From: Candidatus Latescibacteria bacterium 4484_7
GTDB taxonomy: Bacteria > Krumholzibacteriota > Krumholzibacteriia > Krumholzibacteriales > Krumholzibacteriaceae
Reading direction: 5' to 3'
Assembly: GCA_002085285.1 (NCBI GenBank)
Contig: NATK01000132.1
Coordinates: forward strand, 1-5,133
DNA: 5,133 bases
Part shown: in pieces, positions 1 to 5,133 of the stretch
How positions within the stretch are numbered: position 1 is the first letter of the stretch
Layout of the letters: every line of letters begins with the position of its first letter
Position numbers and translations under genes: made by a program
The notes under the pieces: model-generated
The model's database searches: none
Seen by the model: the letters and a program-made list of their open reading frames with translations, nothing else
What the model was told of the DNA's origin: nothing

Positions 1-894
1 AAATCTGCCGCGCAGATCTTAGCCGAGCTCGACAGGATATATGAACTCGGATGGAAGGGAAGCATCTTCTTTGTCGACGACAATTTCATCGGCAACAAGC
101 TCAAGCTCAAGAAAGAGATCCTGCCGGCGATAATAGACTGGATGCGCGAGCATCGCCATCCATTCACATTTTCCACTGAGGCCTCGATCAACCTTTCAGA
201 CGATGATGAACTCATGCAACTCATGGTCGATGCCGGATTCAATTCGGTATTCGTCGGCATCGAAACGCCGGACGAAGAATCACTCGCCGAGTGCAACAAG
301 TTCCAGAACCAGCACCGCAACCTCGTCGATTCGATCAAGAGGATTCAGAGATACGGATTCGAGGTGACCGGCGGATTCATAGTGGGATTTGACAACGACG
401 CCCCATCGATATTTCAGAGGCAGATCGATTTTATAAAGAAGAGCGGAATAATCATCGCAATGGTGGGACTTCTCAACGCCCCCAAGAACACACGCCTATA
501 CAACAGGCTGAAGAAAGAGAACAGGCTGCTAAAGAACATCACGGGCAACAACACAGACCTTTCGCTCAACTTTGTTCCGAGGATGGACCGCGGCAAGCTC
601 ATAGACGGCTACAAAAGGATTCTCAGGGAGCTCTACTCGAGCAAACCGTACAATGAACGCGTGAAGGATTTCCTCAGGGAATTCAGACCGAGGACTAAAC
701 CGCGATTGGGTCTTGGGCATTCGGTTGCGCTCTTCAAATCGATGTGGATCCTTGGCATCAAGAACAAGGGACGCAGACACTACTGGAACCTCTTCTTCTG
801 GTCGCTCTTCAAACGCCCGAAGCTCTTCCCTTCGGCGATCACATTCGCCATTTACGGTTACCATTTCCGTACTATATTCGACATCAGCGGTTGA
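1..894 (+). CDS. B12-binding-type radical SAM protein with DUF4070-like C-terminus (5' partial)
   Basis: The frame is open from base 1 to a tandem TGATGA stop, giving 297 codons of a gene that starts left of the window. Visible signatures are FVDDNFIGN (residues 24-32 of the fragment), STEASINL (58-65), VGIET (85-89) and GGFIVGFDND (124-133). Together these are typical of the core barrel of B12-binding radical SAM proteins that carry a DUF4070 tail, a group that includes the hopanoid methylase HpnP. The N-terminal cobalamin-binding domain and the CxxxCxxC cluster motif must lie upstream and cannot be checked. After the barrel comes a DUF4070-like helical part (about 150-215), then a basic, aromatic-rich end with a hydrophobic stretch near residues 262-290 that might touch the membrane. 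The family usually performs methylation or other radical chemistry on lipids or secondary metabolites. The substrate here is unknown, and HpnP itself is not claimed. The gene converges on the minus-strand secreted protein, and no clear terminator lies between them. Confidence 0.88.
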   Translation, partial: KSAAQILAELDRIYELGWKGSIFFVDDNFIGNKLKLKKEILPAIIDWMREHRHPFTFSTEASINLSDDDELMQLMVDAGFNSVFVGIETPDEESLAECNKFQNQHRNLVDSIKRIQRYGFEVTGGFIVGFDNDAPSIFQRQIDFIKKSGIIIAMVGLLNAPKNTRLYNRLKKENRLLKNITGNNTDLSLNFVPRMDRGKLIDGYKRILRELYSSKPYNERVKDFLREFRPRTKPRLGLGHSVALFKSMWILGIKNKGRRHYWNLFFWSLFKRPKLFPSAITFAIYGYHFRTIFDISG

Positions 895-1056
895 TGAAAC
901 GAGCGCCGAAACGCCTTGCGCTTCTCACCGACCCGATGAACGAATCTACTGCTCGATCTTAGGTATGTCCCGGTTGACTGCAGGCATAGTTCCGTCTTCC
1001 GACATGAAGAATGTGATGCGGAACATAACCCTGCGAACGGGCGACAAAAGGCTCAA

Positions 1057-1761
1057 TCACTTGAACATCGATTTTATACTTCCCCATGTCTCCGGCTCTG
1101 TGGTGATCGTCGCATCGATCTGCACTGTTATGCAACACACATTGCCCCATGTGCCGAACTGCTTGTCCGGCGGGGCTGGATTGCACGTATCGTCGAGGAA
1201 CACAGGGTAGTCTGGTGGAATCGTAATCGTCGGATCGAGGCTCGTTGTCTCTCCTACACCCGAGCCGTTGCCGATGGCGAACACAAGCAAAGCACCGTCG
1301 TCAAAGGTGCCCGAAGTGTTGCCGTTCACGACCGAGGCAACGGGGATATTGTTGACATACTGAACGGTCGAAATCATCGTTGTCTCGTCCAGCGTACCCG
1401 CTCCGTCACCCCATGGCCAACCGCCCGTGTAGAAGACGAATCCACCTCCATGAAAATGTGATGTGTAGACAACGGTTCCCGTTCCTGTTGAGTCCCTGTT
1501 GTCCTGGACATCGAACGGCGTGTCCTCGACGGGACACGTGATCTCCCACTGCGTCCCGAGTGTCGCCCCGTCCCATGACTGAATATGCATAACATGGGGA
1601 AGCCCCGAATTGATGCCTGTGCGCCATGTTGAGGCTCGACCGGTAAGGATTTGACCTCCGAGGTCCGTTGACTTGTATGTGCCCGTAACAGGGTCGGCCT
1701 GCAAAGAGGCAGACGAAAGCACGAGTACAAGGACAAGTGCCAATGTAACAAACAATTTCAT
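1057..1761 (-). CDS. Secreted protein of unknown function, possibly frameshifted near its C-terminus
   Basis: I do not recognise a family. The product has a clear Sec signal peptide: MKLFVT, then an uninterrupted Leu/Val/Ala core, then SLQA-DP as a likely signal peptidase I site near residue 22. The mature part is rich in Gly, Thr, Asp and aromatic residues, looks mostly beta-strand, and has four cysteines (ITC, DTC and an adjacent VCC pair) that could form disulfides outside the cytoplasm. The reading frame has ATGATG at its start. I chose the second ATG (1761) because the Shine-Dalgarno AAAGGAGG (1775-1768) is 6 nt from it but only 3 nt from the first (1764). A strong promoter lies about 70 nt upstream. 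The stop at 1057-1059 gives 234 residues ending SIKSMFK. However, the -1 frame just before that stop, and the original frame after it, both look more protein-like. The true gene may therefore run to the TAG at 946-948 (about 271 residues). Confidence 0.75.
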   Translation of the reverse strand: MKLFVTLALVLVLVLSSASLQADPVTGTYKSTDLGGQILTGRASTWRTGINSGLPHVMHIQSWDGATLGTQWEITCPVEDTPFDVQDNRDSTGTGTVVYTSHFHGGGFVFYTGGWPWGDGAGTLDETTMISTVQYVNNIPVASVVNGNTSGTFDDGALLVFAIGNGSGVGETTSLDPTITIPPDYPVFLDDTCNPAPPDKQFGTWGNVCCITVQIDATITTEPETWGSIKSMFK

Positions 1762-1767
1762 CATTCC

Positions 1768-1775
1768 CCTCCTTT
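1768..1775 (-). promoter_or_regulatory. Shine-Dalgarno site of the secreted protein gene
   Basis: On the minus strand this reads AAAGGAGG followed by GGA and then ATGATG. The near-perfect anti-SD match marks a well-translated gene. Its spacing of 3 nt to the first ATG and 6 nt to the second favours the second as the true start. Confidence 0.8.
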
Positions 1776-1841
1776 AATGATGAAAAAACTCCTCATAGGT
1801 TTGATTAATGAGTCTGTGTGTATCGAGTTCCCTATATACCA

Positions 1842-1871
1842 CTTATAACATGTTATCCCGTTTTTTGTCAA
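1842..1871 (-). promoter_or_regulatory. Sigma70-type promoter for the secreted protein gene
   Basis: Reading the minus strand, a perfect -35 TTGACA (1871-1866) is followed by an 18-nt spacer and a -10 TATAAG (1847-1842), five of six consensus bases. Transcription would start near 1835 and leave a leader of roughly 70 nt before the ATG. The surrounding DNA is AT-rich compared with the coding regions. This is a consensus match read by eye, not a mapped start site. Confidence 0.65.
1845..1856. promoter_or_regulatory. Candidate operator: 12-bp perfect palindrome overlapping the minus promoter -10
   Basis: ATAACATGTTAT is a perfect palindrome. It overlaps the first three bases of the minus-strand -10 box and the adjoining spacer. 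A dimeric repressor bound here would block RNA polymerase. No regulator gene is visible in the window, so the binding protein is unknown. Confidence 0.4.
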
Positions 1872-1899
1872 TAAAAATATGGGTGTTTCTACCTATATT

Positions 1900-2001
1900 T
1901 TAGAGGTGCAACTTATCGGGCGGATAAACGAATCCTTTCACACTCGGATGCTCTCTCATCTTCGACTGCACTGCAATCTTAGGTAACGGAGGATACATCA
2001 T
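1900..2001 (-). CDS. Possible small protein, 33 residues, unknown function
   Basis: On the minus strand an ATGATG start is preceded by AGGAG (2008-2004), which is 2 nt from the first ATG and 5 nt from the second (1998). The frame runs to TAA at 1900-1902. The peptide begins MMYPPLPKIAVQ and ends YPPDKLHL. It is basic and proline-containing, with no signal peptide or membrane segment. The same frame stays open upstream to another ATG at 2079 (59 residues in all), but that start has no Shine-Dalgarno and overlaps the plus-strand promoter, so I prefer the shorter form. The stop lies just before the -35 box of the secreted protein promoter, so the two could be separate tandem units. No family is recognised. 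It could be a genuine small protein, a remnant of a decayed gene, or chance. Confidence 0.3.
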   Translation of the reverse strand: MMYPPLPKIAVQSKMREHPSVKGFVYPPDKLHL

Positions 2002-2063
2002 AACTCCTAATAACAGGGGGTCACCTTGTCTATTCCCATTCCCGCCTCGCTGCAATCTTTTTC

Positions 2064-2092
2064 TTGAACGATTAATCATTCTATGGGATAAT
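2064..2092 (+). promoter_or_regulatory. Extended -10 promoter of the thiolase/DUF35 operon
   Basis: TTGAAC (2064-2069, four of six -35 consensus bases) is followed by a 17-nt spacer and GATAAT (2087-2092, five of six -10 bases). A TG at 2084-2085 makes an extended -10 element, which compensates for a weaker -35. The start would be near 2099, giving a leader of about 86 nt before the first thiolase-like gene. It is the best plus-strand promoter I could find in the gap. Confidence 0.6.
2066..2081. promoter_or_regulatory. Candidate operator: 16-bp near-perfect palindrome inside the operon promoter
   Basis: GAACGATTAATCATTC pairs in seven of eight positions around its centre; only the C2069/A2078 pair fails. 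It overlaps the -35 box and fills most of the spacer, a classic site for a dimeric repressor. Regulators of TetR or MarR type often control CoA-thioester catabolic operons from such sites, but no regulator gene is in the window. Confidence 0.4.
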
Positions 2093-2184
2093 TCGGCGTT
2101 GCTTTATCTACCCGAACGACACCATTCAATCATGAACGAAGAACAGTCCAGATCAACTTCAACTTCAAGCAAGGGGTGAGGTTT

Positions 2185-3336
2185 ATGGTCAAACGAGTCG
2201 CAATTGTCGGCATCGGGACGACTGGATTCCGTCCCGTCACACCCGATGTGTCGTACAGAGAATTGATATTCGAGGCCGCGCGGAAGGCCTATACCGATGC
2301 GGGGCTCGAGCCTGACGAAATCGACGGCTTCGTCACCGCAACCGAGGATTTCATGGAAGGCTACAGCATAGCCGACGAGTACACTCCCGATCAGCTCGGC
2401 GCGGTGCTCAAGCCCACGCAGACAGTACCGGGCGATTTCATTCAGGCAATGGCGACGGCCTACATGATGATAATGACCGGAGCGTTTCACACGGTTGCTG
2501 TCGAGGCTCACAGCAAGGCTTCGAACGTAAAGAATATCGGGGAGCTAGTCGGGTTCGCTCTCGACCCCATCTATAATCGACCTCTCAGGGAATCGTACCA
2601 CACTATCGCAGGGCTCGAGATGACCCGCTACATGTTCGAAACTTACGCTCCTGCCGAAGCATGTGCCTCCGTCGTCGTGAAGAACAAAGGGAACGCTCTC
2701 CGCAACCCTTACGCCGCTTTCGGTGCCGACATCACCGAGACAGACGTTTTCAACTCGGAGCCGGTTGCGCTGCCACTGAGGCGGCTCGACATTGCTCCGC
2801 ACGCAGACGGCGCAGTAGTCGTTGTTTTGGCCGACGACTCGACGGCAAACAACCTCACAGACGCCCCCATCTGGATCGAAGGCCTCGGCTGGTGCACAGA
2901 CACCCCGACGCTCGAGATGCGCGAATGGGGAGAAGCGGCCTATGCAAAGATAGCGGCAGAGATGGCGTACAAGATGGCAGGCATCAACAGCCCGATCAGC
3001 CAGATCGATTTTGCAGAGATTTCGGATGAGTACTCCTACAAAGAGCTTCAGCACATGGAGGCTTTGAACTTCTGCATGAGGGGTGAAGCCGCTCACCTCG
3101 TCACCTCGGGGGCAACTTCGATCTCAGGCGAATTCCCCATAAACGTCTCGGGCGGCGCCATTGGCGTCGGCCACCTCTTCGAGGCCTCCGGCGCCCAGAA
3201 GATTCACGAACTCGTCGAACAGCTCAGGGGAGAAGCCGGCACGAGACAGATACCCGATGTCGAAGTCGGCCTCGCACAGACATGGCGTGGAGTACCGACA
3301 GCCACGGGAGCAGTGGCAATATTATCCAACCAGTAG
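2185..3336 (+). CDS. Thiolase-like protein 1 (SCP-x/archaeal type, catalytic Cys replaced)
   Basis: The 383-residue product has the length and pattern of SCP-x/archaeal-type thiolases. It opens with VKRVAIVGIG, has ITETDVFNSEPVA and DIAPHADGAVVVVLAD in the middle, and ends with GGAIGVGHLFEASG followed by LRGEAGTRQ. Thiolases normally condense or cleave beta-ketoacyl-CoA through a nucleophilic Cys. By eye alignment that position is Pro82, in TVPGDF where ACASGG is expected. The usual HDCF motif reads SDEY (280-283), while the GxGH histidine is kept (His330). Its only cysteines are at 160, 237 and 297, none at the nucleophile site. Claisen chemistry of the normal kind is therefore unlikely; an aldolase-type or partner role fits better. 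I chose ATG 2185 over the in-frame GTG 2176 because the GTG has no usable ribosome site, whereas GGGGTGAGG precedes the ATG. It is the first gene of the operon and ends 14 nt before the next start. Confidence 0.88.
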   Translation: MVKRVAIVGIGTTGFRPVTPDVSYRELIFEAARKAYTDAGLEPDEIDGFVTATEDFMEGYSIADEYTPDQLGAVLKPTQTVPGDFIQAMATAYMMIMTGAFHTVAVEAHSKASNVKNIGELVGFALDPIYNRPLRESYHTIAGLEMTRYMFETYAPAEACASVVVKNKGNALRNPYAAFGADITETDVFNSEPVALPLRRLDIAPHADGAVVVVLADDSTANNLTDAPIWIEGLGWCTDTPTLEMREWGEAAYAKIAAEMAYKMAGINSPISQIDFAEISDEYSYKELQHMEALNFCMRGEAAHLVTSGATSISGEFPINVSGGAIGVGHLFEASGAQKIHELVEQLRGEAGTRQIPDVEVGLAQTWRGVPTATGAVAILSNQ

Positions 3337-3340
3337 GAGG
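3335..3340 (+). promoter_or_regulatory. Shine-Dalgarno site of thiolase-like gene 2, overlapping the upstream stop codon
   Basis: AGGAGG overlaps the TAG stop (3334-3336) of the preceding gene and sits 10 nt before ATG 3351. The overlap suggests coupled translation, consistent with the two products being made in similar amounts. It also decides the start: an in-frame ATG at 3282 lies inside the previous gene and has no such site. Confidence 0.75.
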
Positions 3341-3350
3341 TCATCGAAAA

Positions 3351-4514
3351 ATGGGATATAGAAGAGTTGGAATTGTTGGAGCAGGAATCACGAAATTTGT
3401 GAGACGAGCGCAGGAGACAGGGAAAGAGCTCGCCTGGGAGGCGGCCAAGATGGCCCTCGACTCGGCCGAGCTGACCCTCGACGATATCGACTGCGTAACG
3501 CTCGGAACGGCGCCCGATGCCTTCGACGGCGTCCATATGAAGGGCGAATACCTCGCAGATGGAGCAGGCGCACTGAGAAAACCATTCATGCGCAACTACG
3601 TCGGTGGCGGCACAGGTGTCTTCAGCCCCATACACGGTTGGTTCCACGTGGCGAGTGGAATGGCTGATACCTGCCTCGTTGTAGCCGAGGAGAAGATGTC
3701 TTCATGCCATCCGCATCCTCAGGGAGCATTCCTCACGATATTCGACCACACGACGGAGCAACCGTTGAGGCCCAATCTCATATGGATCTTCGCGCTCGAG
3801 ATGAACCGTTACATGCAGCGTTACGGATTGTCGAAGCGAGACATTGCCCTCGTCTCGGTCAAGAACAAGAAGAACGCTATGGACCATCCATCGGCTCAGA
3901 TCCCGCAGGATATAACGGTGGAAGACGTCCTGAACTCCGAAACCCTTGCCTGGCCTGTGAACAGGCTAGACATCAGCCCCGCCTCGGACGGAGCTGCCGC
4001 TGTGATACTCGCCTCCGAGCGTGTTGCAAGGCGCCTCACCGACAAACCCGTATGGATTGACGGAGTAGGCTTTTCGATAGACACTGCGTACTGGGCGACA
4101 CGGGACCTCTCATATCCGACATACGTCGAGCAGGCGGCGAGGATGGCCTACGAGATGGCCGGAATAAAGGAGCCTGCCAAGGAAATCAACGTCGCCGAAC
4201 CGTACGATCCGTTCGACTACAAGGAGCTTCACCACATGGAAGGGCTTATGCTCGCCCCGAAGGGAGAAGCGGCACGCCTCACCGCGGACGGCGTCACTCA
4301 GCGCGACGGCAATCTGCCCATCTGCCCATCCGGCGGAGCGCTCGGCGTAGGCAACCCTATAGCTGCAACTGGCCTCATGAAGATCATCGAAATATTCCTG
4401 CAACTACGTGGAGAGGCAGGCAAACGCCAGGTGCCGGGCAAACCGAGAACCGGTCTCGCCCAGGCCTGGGGTGACCTTATGCAGATGGGCACAGTCGTTG
4501 TCATGAGGATATAA
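3351..4514 (+). CDS. Thiolase-like protein 2 (SCP-x/archaeal type, catalytic Cys and His both replaced)
   Basis: The 387-residue product is a diverged paralogue of the preceding one. Shared features include GYRRVGIVGAGITKF at the start, an EMxRYM segment, VKNKxNA, NSE then RLDI then DGA, and AYxMAGI. Both end in an LRGEAGxRQ segment followed by GLAQxW. By eye alignment the thiolase nucleophile position is Gly86, in VGGGTG. The HDCF motif reads YDPF (285-288), and the GxGH histidine is Asn335 in GVGNPIAATG. All the classical catalytic groups therefore appear changed. Its cysteines (48, 108, 119, 325) are elsewhere. A close paralogue in the adjacent gene suggests the two proteins form a heterodimer on the thiolase dimer fold, with the DUF35 protein encoded next as the third subunit. 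Known analogues are BbsAB and the aldolase Ltp2-ChsH2. Whether it is catalytic, or a structural half-site, cannot be told from sequence. Confidence 0.88.
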   Translation: MGYRRVGIVGAGITKFVRRAQETGKELAWEAAKMALDSAELTLDDIDCVTLGTAPDAFDGVHMKGEYLADGAGALRKPFMRNYVGGGTGVFSPIHGWFHVASGMADTCLVVAEEKMSSCHPHPQGAFLTIFDHTTEQPLRPNLIWIFALEMNRYMQRYGLSKRDIALVSVKNKKNAMDHPSAQIPQDITVEDVLNSETLAWPVNRLDISPASDGAAAVILASERVARRLTDKPVWIDGVGFSIDTAYWATRDLSYPTYVEQAARMAYEMAGIKEPAKEINVAEPYDPFDYKELHHMEGLMLAPKGEAARLTADGVTQRDGNLPICPSGGALGVGNPIAATGLMKIIEIFLQLRGEAGKRQVPGKPRTGLAQAWGDLMQMGTVVVMRI

Positions 4515-4515
4515 C

Positions 4516-4522
4516 AAAGGAG
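4516..4522 (+). promoter_or_regulatory. Shine-Dalgarno site of the DUF35 gene
   Basis: AAAGGAG lies one base after the upstream TAA stop and 8 nt before ATG 4531, confirming that start and tight operon packing. Confidence 0.75.
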
Positions 4523-4530
4523 AGTGAAAG

Positions 4531-5058
4531 ATGAAGCTGGAAGACTACGAACTTGGAGGAATACCCCTCAAGTCGTCTGACATTAAGAAAGGCAAGGTGC
4601 TTTCGACCAGCTGGGAGCCCGATCTCGCCTACGCCTGGGACAACGGCGTGGCTATCGGCCGCTTCTTCGAAGAGCTGAAAGCAGGTAGAATCGTCGGAAG
4701 GTCCTGCCACAACTGCCATCGGATAATGATCCCGCCCCGCATGTTCTGCGAGCTATGCTTCCGTCCGACGGACGAGTGGGTCATCCTCAAAGACACTGGA
4801 GTTGTGAATACCTACAGTATCGTCCATGTCAACTGGGACGCATCGAGGCGCGGCGCCGACGAACCCCCATTGATCCCCGCCGTCATAGAGATAGACGGAG
4901 CCTCTAAGGGGCAGGGGATCATGCACATGCTCGGCGAGGTGGAACCCGATGACGTACATATCGGGGAGGAAAGGGAAGGAGCGATAACAGATATCCTCTA
5001 TTTCAAACCGGTCGTAAAGACGAAGAAGACCAGGCCGAAAAAGAAGAAGGCTAAGTAA
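4531..5058 (+). CDS. DUF35 zinc-ribbon/OB-fold protein, likely thiolase partner subunit
   Basis: The 175-residue product has a rubredoxin-like zinc ribbon, CHNC (Cys59, Cys62) and CELC (Cys73, Cys76), separated by IPPRMF. A beta-rich OB-fold follows (about 80-160), with segments such as TGVVNTYSIVHV and PAVIEIDG. This is the DUF35 architecture. In archaeal thiolase/HMG-CoA synthase complexes, DUF35 proteins bridge subunits and help bind CoA. In steroid degradation a DUF35 domain is needed for the activity of the Ltp2 aldolase. Position right after two thiolase-like genes (16-nt gap) supports the same role here. The N-terminal region before the ribbon (about 58 residues) is longer than in minimal DUF35 proteins. 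It contains a WEPDLAYAWDNGVAIGRFFE stretch that may wrap around the partner. The last 13 residues are strikingly lysine-rich (KTKKTRPKKKKAK). The gene ends 52 nt before the next start. Confidence 0.9.
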   Translation: MKLEDYELGGIPLKSSDIKKGKVLSTSWEPDLAYAWDNGVAIGRFFEELKAGRIVGRSCHNCHRIMIPPRMFCELCFRPTDEWVILKDTGVVNTYSIVHVNWDASRRGADEPPLIPAVIEIDGASKGQGIMHMLGEVEPDDVHIGEEREGAITDILYFKPVVKTKKTRPKKKKAK

Positions 5059-5063
5059 AAGGG

Positions 5064-5088
5064 CCATAACCTCAAAATAGAATTATGG
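5064..5088 (+). repeat. Weak intercistronic inverted repeat
   Basis: CCATAA (5064-5069) and TTATGG (5083-5088) can pair as a 6-bp stem with a 13-nt loop between the DUF35 gene and the next start. There is no T-tract, so it is not a terminator. It might be a minor processing or stability element, or chance. Confidence 0.2.
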
Positions 5089-5095
5089 AGAATAT

Positions 5096-5104
5096 AAAGG
5101 GGGA
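5096..5104 (+). promoter_or_regulatory. Shine-Dalgarno site of the next operon gene
   Basis: AAAGGGGGA sits 6 nt before ATG 5111. It supports that codon as a real start and extends the operon past the window edge. Confidence 0.6.
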
Positions 5105-5110
5105 TAGAAG

Positions 5111-5133
5111 ATGGCGATAACGGAGAAACTCAA
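5111..5133 (+). CDS. Start of a fourth operon gene (3' truncated by window edge)
   Basis: Seven complete codons (MAITEKL) follow a good ribosome site. The same strand and 52-nt spacing to the DUF35 gene suggest the same transcription unit. N-termini of this kind occur in short-chain dehydrogenases, which would fit a CoA-thioester pathway, but seven residues cannot support an assignment. Confidence 0.55.

Larger units (their letters stand above)
1765..2184. other. Divergent intergenic control region
   Basis: This stretch of about 420 bases separates the leftward secreted-protein gene from the rightward thiolase operon and is more AT-rich than its flanks. It holds the minus-strand promoter and leader (about 1765-1871), the possible 33-residue minus-strand ORF (1900-2001), and the plus-strand promoter and leader (2064-2184). 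I see no tRNA, CRISPR repeat, insertion sequence end or rho-independent terminator with a T-tract in it. Confidence 0.7.

Noticed and set aside
902..922. AGCGC/GCGCT inverted repeat between the convergent genes as a terminator
   Set aside because: The stem is only 5 bp with an 11-nt loop and has no T-tract on either strand.
894..962. 22-residue ORF beginning at an ATG that overlaps the radical SAM stop (TGATG)
   Set aside because: The overlap resembles translational coupling, but the peptide is short and arginine-rich, has no recognisable features, and collides with the convergent gene end.
959..1186. Minus-strand 75-residue frame as an independent gene
   Set aside because: It overlaps the secreted protein gene in the -1 frame and lacks a ribosome site. 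Only its middle part looks coding, which is better explained by a local frameshift of that gene.
1971..2059. Direct repeat CTGCAATCTT at 1971-1980 and 2050-2059
   Set aside because: Two copies of a 10-mer without further flanking similarity or a third copy are near what chance allows, and they do not line up with promoter elements in the same way.
2132..2179. 15-residue upstream ORF (MNEEQSRSTSTSSKG) in the operon leader, ending just before the first gene
   Set aside because: It has no Shine-Dalgarno and no alternative hairpins or terminator that would make an attenuator. The TCAACT repeats within it explain the Ser/Thr run.
2176..2184. GTG start for thiolase-like protein 1, three codons upstream
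   Set aside because: The purine-rich ribosome site overlaps or abuts this GTG, leaving no spacing. ATG 2185 followed by VKRVAIVGIG matches the family start.
2104..2511. Minus-strand 135-residue frame opposite the start of thiolase-like gene 1
   Set aside because: It is a shadow of the GC-rich coding frame on the other strand, which has clear family motifs. Its composition is not protein-like.
2545..3096. Minus-strand 183-residue frame inside thiolase-like gene 1
   Set aside because: Long antisense frames are common opposite genes with this codon use. It has no recognisable motif or ribosome site.

Overview
The window reads as chromosomal DNA of a mid-GC bacterium. A secreted protein with a Sec signal peptide, strong Shine-Dalgarno sites and sigma70-type promoters all fit a Gram-negative-style organism. 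A B12-type radical SAM protein and a thiolase/DUF35 operon suggest an anaerobic or metabolically versatile lineage, possibly Desulfobacterota-like, but the sequence alone does not fix the taxon.

Layout. Positions 1-894 (+) hold the C-terminal 297 codons of a B12-binding-type radical SAM protein with a DUF4070-like tail. Convergent to it, on the minus strand, is a small secreted protein of unknown function (1057-1761). Its 3' end looks disturbed by two compensating single-base shifts; repairing them would extend the gene to 946. Between 1765 and 2184 is a divergent control region. It holds a good minus-strand promoter, a possible 33-residue minus-strand ORF, and a plus-strand extended -10 promoter. 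Each promoter carries a palindrome between its -35 and -10 boxes.

From 2185 to the right edge runs a tightly packed plus-strand operon. It encodes thiolase-like protein 1, thiolase-like protein 2, a zinc-ribbon/OB-fold DUF35 protein, and the first seven codons of a fourth gene. Thiolase-superfamily enzymes encoded beside DUF35 proteins often form complexes that make or break C-C bonds on CoA thioesters: the archaeal acetoacetyl-CoA thiolase/HMG-CoA synthase complex, BbsAB of anaerobic toluene degradation, and the steroid side-chain aldolase Ltp2-ChsH2.

The most interesting point is that both thiolase-like proteins lack the nucleophilic cysteine (Pro82 and Gly86 occupy its place) and both have lost the second catalytic motif. 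They share an Asp and a Tyr there instead. This suggests a DUF35-assisted heteromeric enzyme with non-thiolase chemistry, perhaps a retro-aldolase. The substrate cannot be read from this window.
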